DNA of 22,944 nucleotides from a virus: IMG/VR virus record IMGVR_UViG_3300025168_000716, positions 1-22,944 of that record, one strand, 5' to 3'. Position numbers and translations under genes: made by a program. Numbering within the stretch: the stretch's first letter is position 1; each line of letters begins with the position of its first letter. Below are positions 7,522-16,733 of the stretch, piece after piece. The notes under the pieces are model-generated. The model worked only from the letters and a program-made list of their open reading frames with translations. It was not told the DNA's origin and did not search any database.

Positions 7522-7892
7522 ATGACTTAATTGGGCTGGAATATTGCTGGGGCGCACACCCAGCCGACGGACGAAATAAAACTGATTGCTTTCAGTTGCT
7601 TTGTGAAATCCGCTCACGGCTTGGGTTGTCGGACTACACAGAGCAGTTTTGTTGGGTTTACTGGCTGTACTCAGCTGAAACGCTTAAACCAAGTCAAATG
7701 GCTCGGTGGTTACTTCAGAGCGGGAAGCGGCTTAAGATACCAAAAGTTGGTGCTGCTGCTTTGCTTGCTGGTACAGACAACGCTGCACTTGGAACGGTGA
7801 CGGATCGGGGTTTGATCTGCATCGCTCCAGGCAAGCGTGTTGTTTGCGTTCCAGTGGAGCGTGTCAGCGCAAATTATTTCTGGTTGAACTGA
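7518..7892 (+). CDS. NlpC/P60-like tail tip protein (lambda K-like), probably degenerate
   Basis: This 124-residue protein overlaps the previous stop by 4 nt. The N-terminus GLEYCWGAHPADGRNKTDCF fits the NlpC/P60 (C40) cysteine peptidase start, with the nucleophile Cys24 after Asp23. In active members this is followed by a 'G....H.G.Y' histidine near residues 80-100. Here the matching stretch is ALGTVTDRGLICIAPGK and contains no histidine; the only histidine is His14, in the loop before the cysteine. The fold is therefore likely kept while the catalytic His is not seen. In lambda, K is thought to act at the tail tip on peptidoglycan. This one may be structural only, or use an unusual partner residue. 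Confidence 0.75.
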   Translation: MNDLIGLEYCWGAHPADGRNKTDCFQLLCEIRSRLGLSDYTEQFCWVYWLYSAETLKPSQMARWLLQSGKRLKIPKVGAAALLAGTDNAALGTVTDRGLICIAPGKRVVCVPVERVSANYFWLN

Positions 7893-10800
7893 TGAATCGG
7901 AGACTGCTGCCTTATGAGTACCAGCTGATTGAGGCGCTGGGGGTAAGCAAAGAAGAGTATCTGGAATTTGTTGCGCTCCAGCAAGAATATAAGGATCCAA
8001 AAGCTGGCACTGCACTTGACATTCGTGGGGCAGACGGCGGAGCTACGGCAATGTTAGTCCTGACAATTGTTGGCACTTTGTTTCAGGTTGGTGCGGCACT
8101 ACTAGCACCTAAACCAAACATTCCCAGTATTGGGGCTAGCAATAAGCTAAGAACAAGGCAGCAACGCTTCGCACCATCTTTTGGCTTTAACGGCGCTCCA
8201 GAGCTGGCTGCTTACGGCGATCCAGTCAACCTTGTTTATACCAGCAAAAAAGACAACTCAGACGGAGGCGTTCGGGTTAGCGGCTCCTTAGTTTGGTCGG
8301 CAGTCGATAATTTTGGCTCATCGCAATTTATGCAGTTGTTGTTCATCCTTGGAGCGGCACAGATCAAAAGCATTGATGAAAACAGAACTGCGTTTGGCTC
8401 GTTAGCTCTTAGCCAACTAGATCCGTCCACAGTGTTTCTTTTCTACCCAAAGTACGCTGACGGAGAATTTACTAAAGGCCAACCACATTTCAGCGATACT
8501 GAAAAAGATAATTTAGGCTTTTATCCAGACGATTTAAAAAGTGCTGAAGATTCTGATGTTTGTCAAATCATAAGCTATCAAAATGCAACCAGGAACGGTG
8601 TGCAGGGCTTTAGCCAAGCATATTCACCGACAACTTCTTCCTCTCTAGGCATCTATGATCCCGTGCCCATCAAGGTAGAGATGCAAACAAGGGATAGCGA
8701 AGGTGAAGAACAAGATGGACCTATTGGCATTATTTTGTTGGGCGACGGATGGGAGGCTAAAGATGAATACAATCCAAAACGTTTGGATAAAAACGGCAAT
8801 GAGATCGCAGCTGATAAAATTCAAGTTCGGTTTGAAAGCAAGGAGTACAGAGATGGGGGTGACGATGAGGTTGCGCCCTTAGCGCTTAATTTTCGTCGTC
8901 AAGCAGTAAATGCTTTGGACTTTGGAAGCACCTACATGCTGGGGTCTGCCAAGTTTCGTTTGCTTAGCTTTGGCACTGGCTCTGAGTCACAGCCTTCTAG
9001 AGACCCTGATGATGGCGACGTAACTGCAAACTTTGAGTGCGTCGAAACAGGACTATGCCCGTCTTTTAATTATGGAAGTGAAATACCAGTAAACAACGTA
9101 AAAGCGGAAAAGAAAAAGCTACAAAACGATTTAAAAATATTAAAAAATGAGCTTGAGGAGGCAGTGCCCCCTTCCGGCCGTGGTTCTTTTGTGTCAAGTG
9201 CTAGCGACACTAAAGAGGACGAAGATGAGGACGGTATTGTCACTAATGTGCCTGACGACAAAAATATAGCCGACCAGTACAATATAAAACCTATGAGAAA
9301 TACAAATAATTCTACAGTCGAGGGAGAAGACCGTTACAAATTAGGTAAATGCGTTATTGATTACAATTATACAGATGCTGTTGAAGTTTCATGGGTCGAC
9401 CAAACGAAAAAGAAGAGAAACTTAAGCATTGATACTGCAGGCTCAGTAGAATACACAGAATACCTGGAAAGCAGACAGTTAAATGATCCTCTAACTGTAA
9501 AAACTGAAAGCGTAAGGAAAACTTTAAGGCAAGACATAAGAAGATTGAACTTGCTTATACGCCTTATAGAAAGTGGCGATCTTGACGACGATATTGAAAC
9601 TCCTTGGAGCTTTGCTTTTAGTTATAAGGAAGGGGCGGAGTTCTGGGATCAGAAAGCTTATCCTGGGGAATTGTCGAAAAACTTGCAACAAAGCCTGGGC
9701 TGGAACATGGAGAACAGGCTCAGAGCTGACGCTCGCGGCACTCATGGAAAAGAGACAGACGACTTTGGCAAATTTACTCTTTACTATATCAACGAACGTC
9801 TTGAAAGTATTAAAACAACTCGCGACTATCTTTACGCAAAAATAGACGAAACCAACGTAGAAGCATCAGCGAAGCTTAAAGACACTGCTTTTGAAAACAA
9901 TACGCCAAGCGGGACAATAAAAAGATTTCCGTCCATCACGAGTATAGTCGGCAAAAACTCTATAGGAAAAAGGGTAGACAGAATAGATCAACAGCTTGAA
10001 AGATGGGAAGCTCTGAAAACCAAGAGAGAATCAAAACTTGCTGCAGAAGTAAGAAATCAAATTGTAGATAGATTAGAGGATAAGACAACAGCGTTTACGA
10101 CTCCAAGAATCCCTGAAAACAGAGGTAGGAATGAAATATCTCCAAAAGATTATAGCAAAGGCCGTGACGAACTAGAGACAGAACTTGACAGCTTACCCTC
10201 AACCAAAAAAATGGTAGACGTCAATTCTCTCAAGCCAATTGAAAGCGCATTTGCAATCTTAAAAAAGAAAAAGAAAGGAACGATCAGGGACATCAAAAGG
10301 TTTTTAAAAAAGTGGGACGACTGTATAGCTTCTGCTGATAACAACTTCTTCGTCAAAGCTTTGGTAAAAGCTGAGTCTGCTGCTTATGAAACAGTCAGCG
10401 AAGTAGACCAAGTCAAATTCTCAATCAAATCAAAATTGTTTAGAAGAGTTTCAGGGCGTCAATTAAAGTATGGGGATACGCCAGCTGACCAAAAATATTC
10501 ATTAGGCGATAACGGTATTCACGGTCGTCAAGCTTTTTTCCGATTTTCGTACAAAAAAGCAGATCAAGGCGATGATGGTTGGACCGTGCATCCGGCTCTT
10601 TTTGCAATACGTCAGTCTTCAGAAAGTGAAGCCTACAACGATTTTAATTTTTACGCACCAAGTCGCGCAAAATACGCTTTTAAGCTTGACCCTGTTTACG
10701 ATGTTGGGTCTGAGATTCAACAAAACGGTCAAAAAACATTTGCTGTTTTAGATAGCCATGAAAGAATGAATAAAAAGAACAATAATCCGGATATCCTTGA

Positions 10801-12325
10801 GAATGGCATTCTCGTTGGTGACAAATCTGGCGGATTTGTTTGGTGGAACGGCATTGAAAAAGCCAGTTTAACAAAAATCGAAGTCGACAATATTGTTGTT
10901 GACAATACTTTTGGTTTTCCAAATCTTGAGGAGCGCGGACCCAAACTTACGAATGAGTGGGACGTATTCTCAGTTAACACTGACACGCAGGTTCAATTTA
11001 GTTTTGAAAGTGGACCCGAGCTGGCTTTGACGGCTGTAACTGAGCAACAAATAGCTTCTACTGTAAACGAACTAGGCACAGGAGTGTACAAGGATCTTTC
11101 TCTTTTTTCGTTAAGCATGTTTGCAAACAGAGGCATTCAAGATTTGCGTAACGTGACCGCGTTTGTAACAGAAGGAAAATTAAGTCATAGAATAACATTT
11201 GCTAGCGACGAAATATCTATTGCGCCATCCCAACGAAGCACTAGCTACGCTCCAGACATTTTTGCTGATACCGTTCTTGATAAAATTAATGGTATTGGTC
11301 GTTATGCTCCTTCAACAGTTTTAGACAAGTCAAGTCTTTGGTTGGCAAAGAACTTTTGTGAAAACAACAATTTACCTACCGAGCTTGACTTTGACTCAGG
11401 CGAGTCGGTAAAGCCCATTACTTTGAATATGGATGGGGTTATTGCTGACCAATCGTCTTGGCGTGATTTTTGGGTAAACAATGCTCCTTTTAGCCTGCTT
11501 GAGTTCGCGAGAAAAAATGGCAAAGAAACTTTAGTGCCTGCATTGCCTGTAAGCAAAACTGGTCAAGCTGCAGATGCCAACGGTTATCCGATTTCGTTAA
11601 CTATTTCTGCACTATTTACGACAGGCAATATTCTTGAAGATTCTTACAAGGAAGAATTTTTAGACTACGGAGCAAGCACGCAAGATCTTGTTGCAAGCAT
11701 TATTTATAGAGAAGAATCTTCAAAGTCAATTTTTCAACGCAAAAGAACAGTAAATGTCCGACGACTCGACATTGCCGACTTACCGTCATCAATCAGGGAA
11801 ACGTTTGATCTAAGTGCATTTGTTACGAGCAGGCAGCAGGCGATCATGTTTGGCAAAATGCTTGTAAACCAACGCAGGTATGTCCGACGGGGCGTGGAGT
11901 TCAAGACGTTCCCATCAAGTAACCCAATAGAGCCTGGAGCGTTTATTTATGTGGATATTGGCTTTAATTCTTGGGACAAGACGTCTTCTGGCGTTGTCAG
12001 CAAGGATGAATCACTTAACTCTCCGCTACAGAACATTATGGAAGAAGGACTGTACAACTTTTTGTTTTATAACAGAGACAGCGCAAACGTTGATGCCAAA
12101 AATGATGTGGAATTTCCGACCGGGTTGTCTGACGTTTTAGCTGGGAGAGCTGGCCAACTTTATGTTATGGGAAGGGCTTCAAGAGAAAAACGTGTATTTA
12201 GGATCACTGAGGTTGAGATGGATGAAGATGGCGAAGTGACGGTAAGAGCTATTGAGTACCCCTGCGATGACCAGCAACGCGCTCGTGTTGCGGACTTCAG
12301 GCCCAGCTTGTTTAAGGTGAGCTAA
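7892..12325 (+). CDS. Tail tip hub / host-specificity protein (lambda J-like)
   Basis: The protein has about 1477 residues. I start it at ATG 7892, which overlaps the K-like stop (TGATG); the frame is open to GTG 7844, inside the K-like gene. The N-terminus (MNRRLLPYEYQLIEALGVSK) is helical, then a hydrophobic segment AMLVLTIVGTLFQVGAALLA lies near residues 53-73. A Lys/Asp/Glu-rich, coiled-coil-prone and AT-richer region spans roughly residues 400-835. The later part has hub-like strands, including FDLSAFVTSRQQAIMFGKML near 1305 followed by RRGVEFKTFP, as in J-type central hubs. There is no separate I-like gene, so the hydrophobic N-terminus may replace one (inference). It would form the trimeric hub closing the tube and contacting the host. 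Confidence 0.85.
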   Translation: MNRRLLPYEYQLIEALGVSKEEYLEFVALQQEYKDPKAGTALDIRGADGGATAMLVLTIVGTLFQVGAALLAPKPNIPSIGASNKLRTRQQRFAPSFGFNGAPELAAYGDPVNLVYTSKKDNSDGGVRVSGSLVWSAVDNFGSSQFMQLLFILGAAQIKSIDENRTAFGSLALSQLDPSTVFLFYPKYADGEFTKGQPHFSDTEKDNLGFYPDDLKSAEDSDVCQIISYQNATRNGVQGFSQAYSPTTSSSLGIYDPVPIKVEMQTRDSEGEEQDGPIGIILLGDGWEAKDEYNPKRLDKNGNEIAADKIQVRFESKEYRDGGDDEVAPLALNFRRQAVNALDFGSTYMLGSAKFRLLSFGTGSESQPSRDPDDGDVTANFECVETGLCPSFNYGSEIPVNNVKAEKKKLQNDLKILKNELEEAVPPSGRGSFVSSASDTKEDEDEDGIVTNVPDDKNIADQYNIKPMRNTNNSTVEGEDRYKLGKCVIDYNYTDAVEVSWVDQTKKKRNLSIDTAGSVEYTEYLESRQLNDPLTVKTESVRKTLRQDIRRLNLLIRLIESGDLDDDIETPWSFAFSYKEGAEFWDQKAYPGELSKNLQQSLGWNMENRLRADARGTHGKETDDFGKFTLYYINERLESIKTTRDYLYAKIDETNVEASAKLKDTAFENNTPSGTIKRFPSITSIVGKNSIGKRVDRIDQQLERWEALKTKRESKLAAEVRNQIVDRLEDKTTAFTTPRIPENRGRNEISPKDYSKGRDELETELDSLPSTKKMVDVNSLKPIESAFAILKKKKKGTIRDIKRFLKKWDDCIASADNNFFVKALVKAESAAYETVSEVDQVKFSIKSKLFRRVSGRQLKYGDTPADQKYSLGDNGIHGRQAFFRFSYKKADQGDDGWTVHPALFAIRQSSESEAYNDFNFYAPSRAKYAFKLDPVYDVGSEIQQNGQKTFAVLDSHERMNKKNNNPDILENGILVGDKSGGFVWWNGIEKASLTKIEVDNIVVDNTFGFPNLEERGPKLTNEWDVFSVNTDTQVQFSFESGPELALTAVTEQQIASTVNELGTGVYKDLSLFSLSMFANRGIQDLRNVTAFVTEGKLSHRITFASDEISIAPSQRSTSYAPDIFADTVLDKINGIGRYAPSTVLDKSSLWLAKNFCENNNLPTELDFDSGESVKPITLNMDGVIADQSSWRDFWVNNAPFSLLEFARKNGKETLVPALPVSKTGQAADANGYPISLTISALFTTGNILEDSYKEEFLDYGASTQDLVASIIYREESSKSIFQRKRTVNVRRLDIADLPSSIRETFDLSAFVTSRQQAIMFGKMLVNQRRYVRRGVEFKTFPSSNPIEPGAFIYVDIGFNSWDKTSSGVVSKDESLNSPLQNIMEEGLYNFLFYNRDSANVDAKNDVEFPTGLSDVLAGRAGQLYVMGRASREKRVFRITEVEMDEDGEVTVRAIEYPCDDQQRARVADFRPSLFKVS

Positions 12326-12357
12326 TATGAAGCCAATGTTCTAGAACCAGCGAAGCA

Positions 12358-12822
12358 ATGGGCTTTTACACCGGACGCACAGGCTCGCTACTTCTTGGCG
12401 ACAAGGTTGTCGCTAAGATTCGTGACTGGTCTATCGAGGCCACAGTAGAGCTTTTGAGCACCAATGATATCTCCAGCAGCGCAAACACTTTCACTCCTGG
12501 AAGGAAAGGAGCAACGGGTAGTGCCACTTTAATTTATTACAGGCTTGATGCGGTCGAGATTGAGGCTGGTCTTGTGGAATTTACTGAGGTGCTGTCCAAG
12601 ATTATGACAACGGGTGATATTTCAAGCACGGCTCTAGCATTCAAGCTGAAAGTCGGCTCGGGGCTTGCTGAAAAACCGGATCACGATACTATCGAGTTCA
12701 ACGCTTTTATTACTTCTGCAAGCGTTTCCACTGCGACAGGAGAATTGGCTGTAGTGCCTATCAATTTCACAGTTGACGGAGAATTTGCTAAAGTTATTAA
12801 ATTATCCACAGCTATCGCTTGA
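12358..12822 (+). CDS. Tail-tube-fold-like structural protein 1
   Basis: This 154-residue protein starts MGFYTGRTGSLLLGDKVVAK. The N-terminal pattern 'G..GSL..G...VA.I.DWSIEATVE.L.TND' followed by FTPGRKGATGSATLIYY resembles the tail-tube fold (lambda gpV-like: a strand, 'W.......LD.T', then 'G.K...G...I.Y'). The gene is placed after the hub rather than before the tape measure, so it may decorate the tip or form an additional ring or fibre collar. It follows the hub gene by 32 bases and precedes another protein of related pattern. Assignment is by pattern only. Confidence 0.68.
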   Translation: MGFYTGRTGSLLLGDKVVAKIRDWSIEATVELLSTNDISSSANTFTPGRKGATGSATLIYYRLDAVEIEAGLVEFTEVLSKIMTTGDISSTALAFKLKVGSGLAEKPDHDTIEFNAFITSASVSTATGELAVVPINFTVDGEFAKVIKLSTAIA

Positions 12823-12825
12823 TTA

Positions 12826-13701
12826 ATGACATTTTTTCTTGGGACTCAAGGCAACGTTCAATTGCGCCGTGGAACGGCAGTAGTCCTAGGTGTGCTGTCA
12901 GAAAAAATCACTAGCGATGATGTCAGTACAGCTCTTAATCGCATTGGAACCGAAAACGGAATAGATAATCTTTTTACAGGAGACAAGATTGATATTGAAA
13001 CGACTGACGCACGAAAGCTTCTGTTCATCCCGGCCTCTAACTGGTCTTCTGGAACAGTACAAGACACTTATAGCACTTTTGTAAATATAAATTCCGCAGG
13101 CGGCTTGCGTTTCTATCCAACATTTGCAGACGCTGTGAACAATAATCGAAGCAGCGAAATTGCATTGCAAGCCTTTACTGGCGACCCTCTGTCGGTAACA
13201 ATTACCGCTAGAGACGCTGGATCTAATGTTCTTGGCGACGTCACTAGCTATGAATTTAACGCTAGCCGCGAGCGTGTTGATACGACAGTTCTTTCTGATA
13301 AGTTCAAAAATCAGTATAACGCTGGATTAATTAGTGGTAGCGGTCGCATCGAATGTCTTTTTAATACCATAGGCAGTGGTGGAAAAGAAACGCCCTTGTT
13401 GATGCTGCAGCTAATTCAAAGACTGGACTTAGGCTGCGCTTTTGATTTGTTTTTGTATTTGATAGACAGAGAGGTGCTCCCCTCTCACCAAAGTGTTTTT
13501 TATGCACTTACGGCTGTTGTCACTAATTCTGGAGTTAAAGTTGATGCTGGAGACGTTATCAGTTGTACTTTAGATTTTGTAACCACAGGCGAGTTAAAGC
13601 TTGTGGTTGGGACGTTGGCTGAGTACCTGCTTAAAGAAGATGACGATCGAATCCGTCAAGAGCAGTCTCTTGATTTCCTCCTAAAGGAAGTTACGGATTA
13701 A
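12826..13701 (+). CDS. Tail-tube-fold-like structural protein 2
   Basis: The 291-residue protein starts MTFFLGTQGNVQLRRGTAVV, three bases after the preceding stop. Two halves are visible. Residues 1-125 start with a strand and carry a segment on position or range values (SAGGLRFYPTFADAVNNN). From about residue 125, 'VTITARDAGSNVLGDVTSYEFNASRERVDTTVLSD' and 'ISGSGRIECLFN' repeat the 'strand - W/Y - D.T - G.. G.G.I' plan of the previous gene. A possible MTFFLGTQGNVQL/MGFYTGRTGSLLL similarity links the N-termini of the two genes. It is a likely virion structural protein at the tail tip. The exact role is unknown; related proteins are frequent before the fibres in cyanobacterial siphoviruses, from memory. 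Confidence 0.66.
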   Translation: MTFFLGTQGNVQLRRGTAVVLGVLSEKITSDDVSTALNRIGTENGIDNLFTGDKIDIETTDARKLLFIPASNWSSGTVQDTYSTFVNINSAGGLRFYPTFADAVNNNRSSEIALQAFTGDPLSVTITARDAGSNVLGDVTSYEFNASRERVDTTVLSDKFKNQYNAGLISGSGRIECLFNTIGSGGKETPLLMLQLIQRLDLGCAFDLFLYLIDREVLPSHQSVFYALTAVVTNSGVKVDAGDVISCTLDFVTTGELKLVVGTLAEYLLKEDDDRIRQEQSLDFLLKEVTD

Positions 13702-13725
13702 ACTAAACTCAAGCAACCCTGCCAT

Positions 13726-13731
13726 AAGGAG
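13726..13731 (+). promoter_or_regulatory. Ribosome binding site deciding a TTG start
   Basis: AAGGAG sits 7 nt before TTG 13739. It is among the clearest Shine-Dalgarno sequences in the window and supports the rare TTG start of the first fibre; no ATG lies nearby in frame. Confidence 0.8.
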
Positions 13732-13738
13732 CTGAGCC

Positions 13739-16684
13739 TTGGCTGACCAACGAATTACGCAGCTTAACGAGCTGTCCAAGGCTGGGGTTGCGGCGATAGA
13801 CGTCCTGCCTATTTCGGACATTAGCGGCTCTGAGACCAAGAAGGTTACTGTAAAAAACCTTGTTGACGCCGGTCTTGACCTGATCGATGTCAGCACTCTT
13901 GACCTAAACAAGCTTGATCAAAGCAGTACGACAAAGCTAGGCACAGTTTCGATTGCTAATGATGCAATCACTTATGCCAAGGTCCAAAACGTTACGGCAA
14001 CTGACCGTTTGCTGGGACGTAGCAGCGCCAACGCTGGAATTATTGAGGAGATTGTTTGTACTGCAGCAGGTCGAGCACTTCTAGATGATTTAAGTGCTGC
14101 AGCGCAGCGAACGACATTGGGGCTGGGCACAATTGCCACGCTTAATGCTGACGGATCAACCCTTACAAACCTGACCGTTACCAGTGGCACGATCACTGGC
14201 ATTACAGACATCACCGTTGCTGATGGTGGAACGGGTGCAAGTAACGCGGCAGCTGCGCGAGTCAACCTTGGCGTAGCCATTGGGACAAACGTTCAGGCTT
14301 ACGACGCTGGCCTGCAATCAATTTCTGGACTAACGACTGCTGCAAACCAAGGCATTTATGCCACTGCATCTAATACGTATGCAGTTTTTTCTTTAACAGC
14401 AGCAGGTCGAGCACTGCTTGACGATGCCAATGCTGCAGCCCAACGCACCACTTTAGGTCTTGGAACGTTAGCTACTCAAAGCGGAACGTTTACTGGAACG
14501 CACTCAGGAGCAAGCACTGGGACCAATACAGGCGACCAGACGATTGCTTTAACTGGTGTTGTCACTGGCACGGGCACCGGTTCATTTGCGACAAGTTTTT
14601 CCGCAGGAGCTGTTAATAGCGCGGCTATCGCTAACGATGCGGTTACTTATGCCAAAATTCAAAATACAACTAGCAATAACATAATTCTTGGTCGAAGTAC
14701 GGCAGGTGGCGGTACTATTGAAGAAATTAGCTGCACTGTTGCTGGTCGAGCTTTACTAAACGATGCGACTGCTGCTAACCAGCGCACCACATTAGGTCTT
14801 GGAAATTTAGCAACTTCTACCGGGACCTGGACAAACGGTGCGACATTTAGTGGAACCAGTAGTGGAACAAACACTGGCGATCAAACGATTACCTTGACTG
14901 GTGCGGTAACAGGCAGCGGCACTGGATCCTTCGTAACAACACTTGCCAGTAGCATCGTCCTTGAAGCCAATCTTGGTACAAGCTCAGTAACAAGTGGAAA
15001 GCTTCACGCTGATTCAGTTACTCAAGATAAAATCGGCAATCAAGCTACTTGCGTTGTTAGCAGTTCTAGCCCTTCTGGAACTGGCGCGTACACGGGCCAA
15101 GCTTGGTTCAATACAAGCACAAGTATTGCGTATAGATGGAGCGGAGCAGCGTGGTCACAAGAAGCAGCTATTCAATCAATAACAGTTACGGAGTCAACTC
15201 CATTTGCTGTTGTTGTTAGCAACCCAACTGCATTTACGACCAATCTTTCGCTGTCACTCGATACACAGGTTGCAACAAGTGTTTTTGCAGGCCCAGCTAC
15301 TGGATCAGATGCTGCACCAACATTCCGTAGTTTACTGCCAACTGATTTACCTAATGCGACAGCATCTGCAAAAGGCATTATTCAACCTGGAACAGGTTTA
15401 GCGGTCACGAGTGGAACGTTAAACCACAGCAATTCAGTAACTGGGGCAACAGTTAGTGGCATAACATTTGACTCTCAAGGACATATTTCTGCAGCGACTG
15501 CTTTGTTAGCGGCAGACATTCCTGACATCAGCGCAGCCAAGATAACATCAGGAACTGTTTCGACAGCATACATCGCAGACAACGCAATTACAGGACTAAA
15601 GCTTGCAGACAGTTCTACTGCTGTATTTGGAGAAAGCTTGCCTGCAGCTGACTTTAAAGGTCAAATGTTCTTTAATCCATTGGAGAAAAACTTTTTCCTT
15701 TGGGATGGAAACGTTTGGCAGCCCTTGGGGATCTCGGCCGGCGCAATTATCTTAGGGGGTACTTATAACGCTACAACAAATTTAGTTGCAAGCGTCACCA
15801 CTGAAGGATCTGCAATTGGTTTAAGTGTTGGGAATGCACTGCCTTCTGCAAGTAACGACAACTCTAATTATTACCTTGTTGTTGCCATTGGAGGAACAGG
15901 TACAGCCCCAGCGCCTACTGCCACTCTTGCTCCGCCCGATATTCTTTTGTCTTCCGGGTCTCAGTGGATTGAAATTGATGTTTCATCTACCTATACATCA
16001 CAAACAGCTAACAACGTTGCATTTTCTCCTGCAGCAAGTATTAGCAGTACAAATGTACAAAATGCAATTGAAGAAGTTAGCAACGAATGCCGCGTTGCAA
16101 CCAATCTGACTAGCGGAATGCTAGCTGTACCGCGTGGTGGTACGGGGATTGCCTCTTATACAAAGGGTGACCTGATCGTTCCCACAGCAGCAACCACGCT
16201 GGCCAAGCTTGGTGTTGGAACGAATGGTTACATCCTTAACGCTAATAGCAGTACAGCAACTGGTCTTGAATGGATTGAAAATAAAGTTGGCACCGTTACT
16301 AGCGTTACTGGCACCGCTCCAGTCCAGGTTGCGACTGGGACGACAACGCCTGCCATCTCAATCACTACCGGTACGACAAGTGCTGTTGGTGTTCTGCGAC
16401 TGACTGATGGTGTTGCAAGTTCTAGTACAACAACTGCTGCCACGCCAAATGGCGTCAAGACGGCGTATGACCTAGCTGCACTGGCATTGCCAAAAGCTGG
16501 CGGAATCATTAGCGGTCAATTGCTGCTTAACGAGAGCGCATCACTGGTGTTTGAAGGTTCCAGCCCTAATGCGTTTGAAACAACTTTGGCGGTTGCCGAT
16601 CCAACAGCAGATCGTGTTGCGACGCTGCCCAATTTGACAGGAACGATTGCTTTGACCAGTCAGCTGGATGACGGCAGTTTTTGA
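13739..16684 (+). CDS. Large tail fibre protein 1 (repeat-rich)
   Basis: This 981-residue protein starts at TTG (MADQRITQLNELSKAGVAAI), supported by AAGGAG 7 nt upstream. The N-terminal 'DQRITQL.EL...G....D.LPI.DIS..ETKKVT' is a known attachment-type start of phage fibres. The body is Thr/Ser/Gly/Ala-rich with repeated modules: IANDA.TYAK.QN at residues 72 and 297, AGRALL.D..AA.QRTTLGLG three times (about 108, 221, 334), GTNTGDQTI twice. 'WFN....I.YRWSGAAW' near 453 and 'FFN....NFFLWDGNVW' near 643 form paired Trp motifs. It ends in ALTSQLDDGSF without an S74 chaperone. It is expected to bind the cell surface as a trimer. Repeats and duplication point to modular evolution. Confidence 0.88.
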   Translation: MADQRITQLNELSKAGVAAIDVLPISDISGSETKKVTVKNLVDAGLDLIDVSTLDLNKLDQSSTTKLGTVSIANDAITYAKVQNVTATDRLLGRSSANAGIIEEIVCTAAGRALLDDLSAAAQRTTLGLGTIATLNADGSTLTNLTVTSGTITGITDITVADGGTGASNAAAARVNLGVAIGTNVQAYDAGLQSISGLTTAANQGIYATASNTYAVFSLTAAGRALLDDANAAAQRTTLGLGTLATQSGTFTGTHSGASTGTNTGDQTIALTGVVTGTGTGSFATSFSAGAVNSAAIANDAVTYAKIQNTTSNNIILGRSTAGGGTIEEISCTVAGRALLNDATAANQRTTLGLGNLATSTGTWTNGATFSGTSSGTNTGDQTITLTGAVTGSGTGSFVTTLASSIVLEANLGTSSVTSGKLHADSVTQDKIGNQATCVVSSSSPSGTGAYTGQAWFNTSTSIAYRWSGAAWSQEAAIQSITVTESTPFAVVVSNPTAFTTNLSLSLDTQVATSVFAGPATGSDAAPTFRSLLPTDLPNATASAKGIIQPGTGLAVTSGTLNHSNSVTGATVSGITFDSQGHISAATALLAADIPDISAAKITSGTVSTAYIADNAITGLKLADSSTAVFGESLPAADFKGQMFFNPLEKNFFLWDGNVWQPLGISAGAIILGGTYNATTNLVASVTTEGSAIGLSVGNALPSASNDNSNYYLVVAIGGTGTAPAPTATLAPPDILLSSGSQWIEIDVSSTYTSQTANNVAFSPAASISSTNVQNAIEEVSNECRVATNLTSGMLAVPRGGTGIASYTKGDLIVPTAATTLAKLGVGTNGYILNANSSTATGLEWIENKVGTVTSVTGTAPVQVATGTTTPAISITTGTTSAVGVLRLTDGVASSSTTTAATPNGVKTAYDLAALALPKAGGIISGQLLLNESASLVFEGSSPNAFETTLAVADPTADRVATLPNLTGTIALTSQLDDGSF
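13952..14816 (+). repeat. Internal duplicated module in fibre 1
   Basis: Two copies of a module starting ATxGCTAAxGATGC (IANDA..TYAK) begin at 13952 and 14627, 675 bases (225 codons) apart, each running through 'LLGRS/ILGRS...IEEI..T.AGRALL.D' to 'QRTTLGLG'. A third, partial copy of the AGRALL..TTLGLG part lies near 14399-14475. The copies differ at many third positions, so the duplication is old. Confidence 0.75.
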
Positions 16685-16733
16685 GTCTCGTAAGATAGAG
16701 CCATAATTTCCGGCCTGGCAACAGGTATTAAGG

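Noticed and set aside
7844-7891. Upstream GTG start for the J-like hub
   Set aside because: It lies within the K-like gene; ATG 7892 gives the TGATG overlap typical of this operon and a natural N-terminus.
12327-12344. Five-codon mini-ORF (MKPMF) between hub and next gene
   Set aside because: It has no ribosome binding site, no attenuator-like structure and no regulatory codons; chance occurrence is likely.
13972-14874. Long antisense frames across the fibre genes
   Set aside because: They mirror the biased Thr/Ala/Gly codons of the repeat-rich fibres and have no start signals; similar shadows lie along both fibres.
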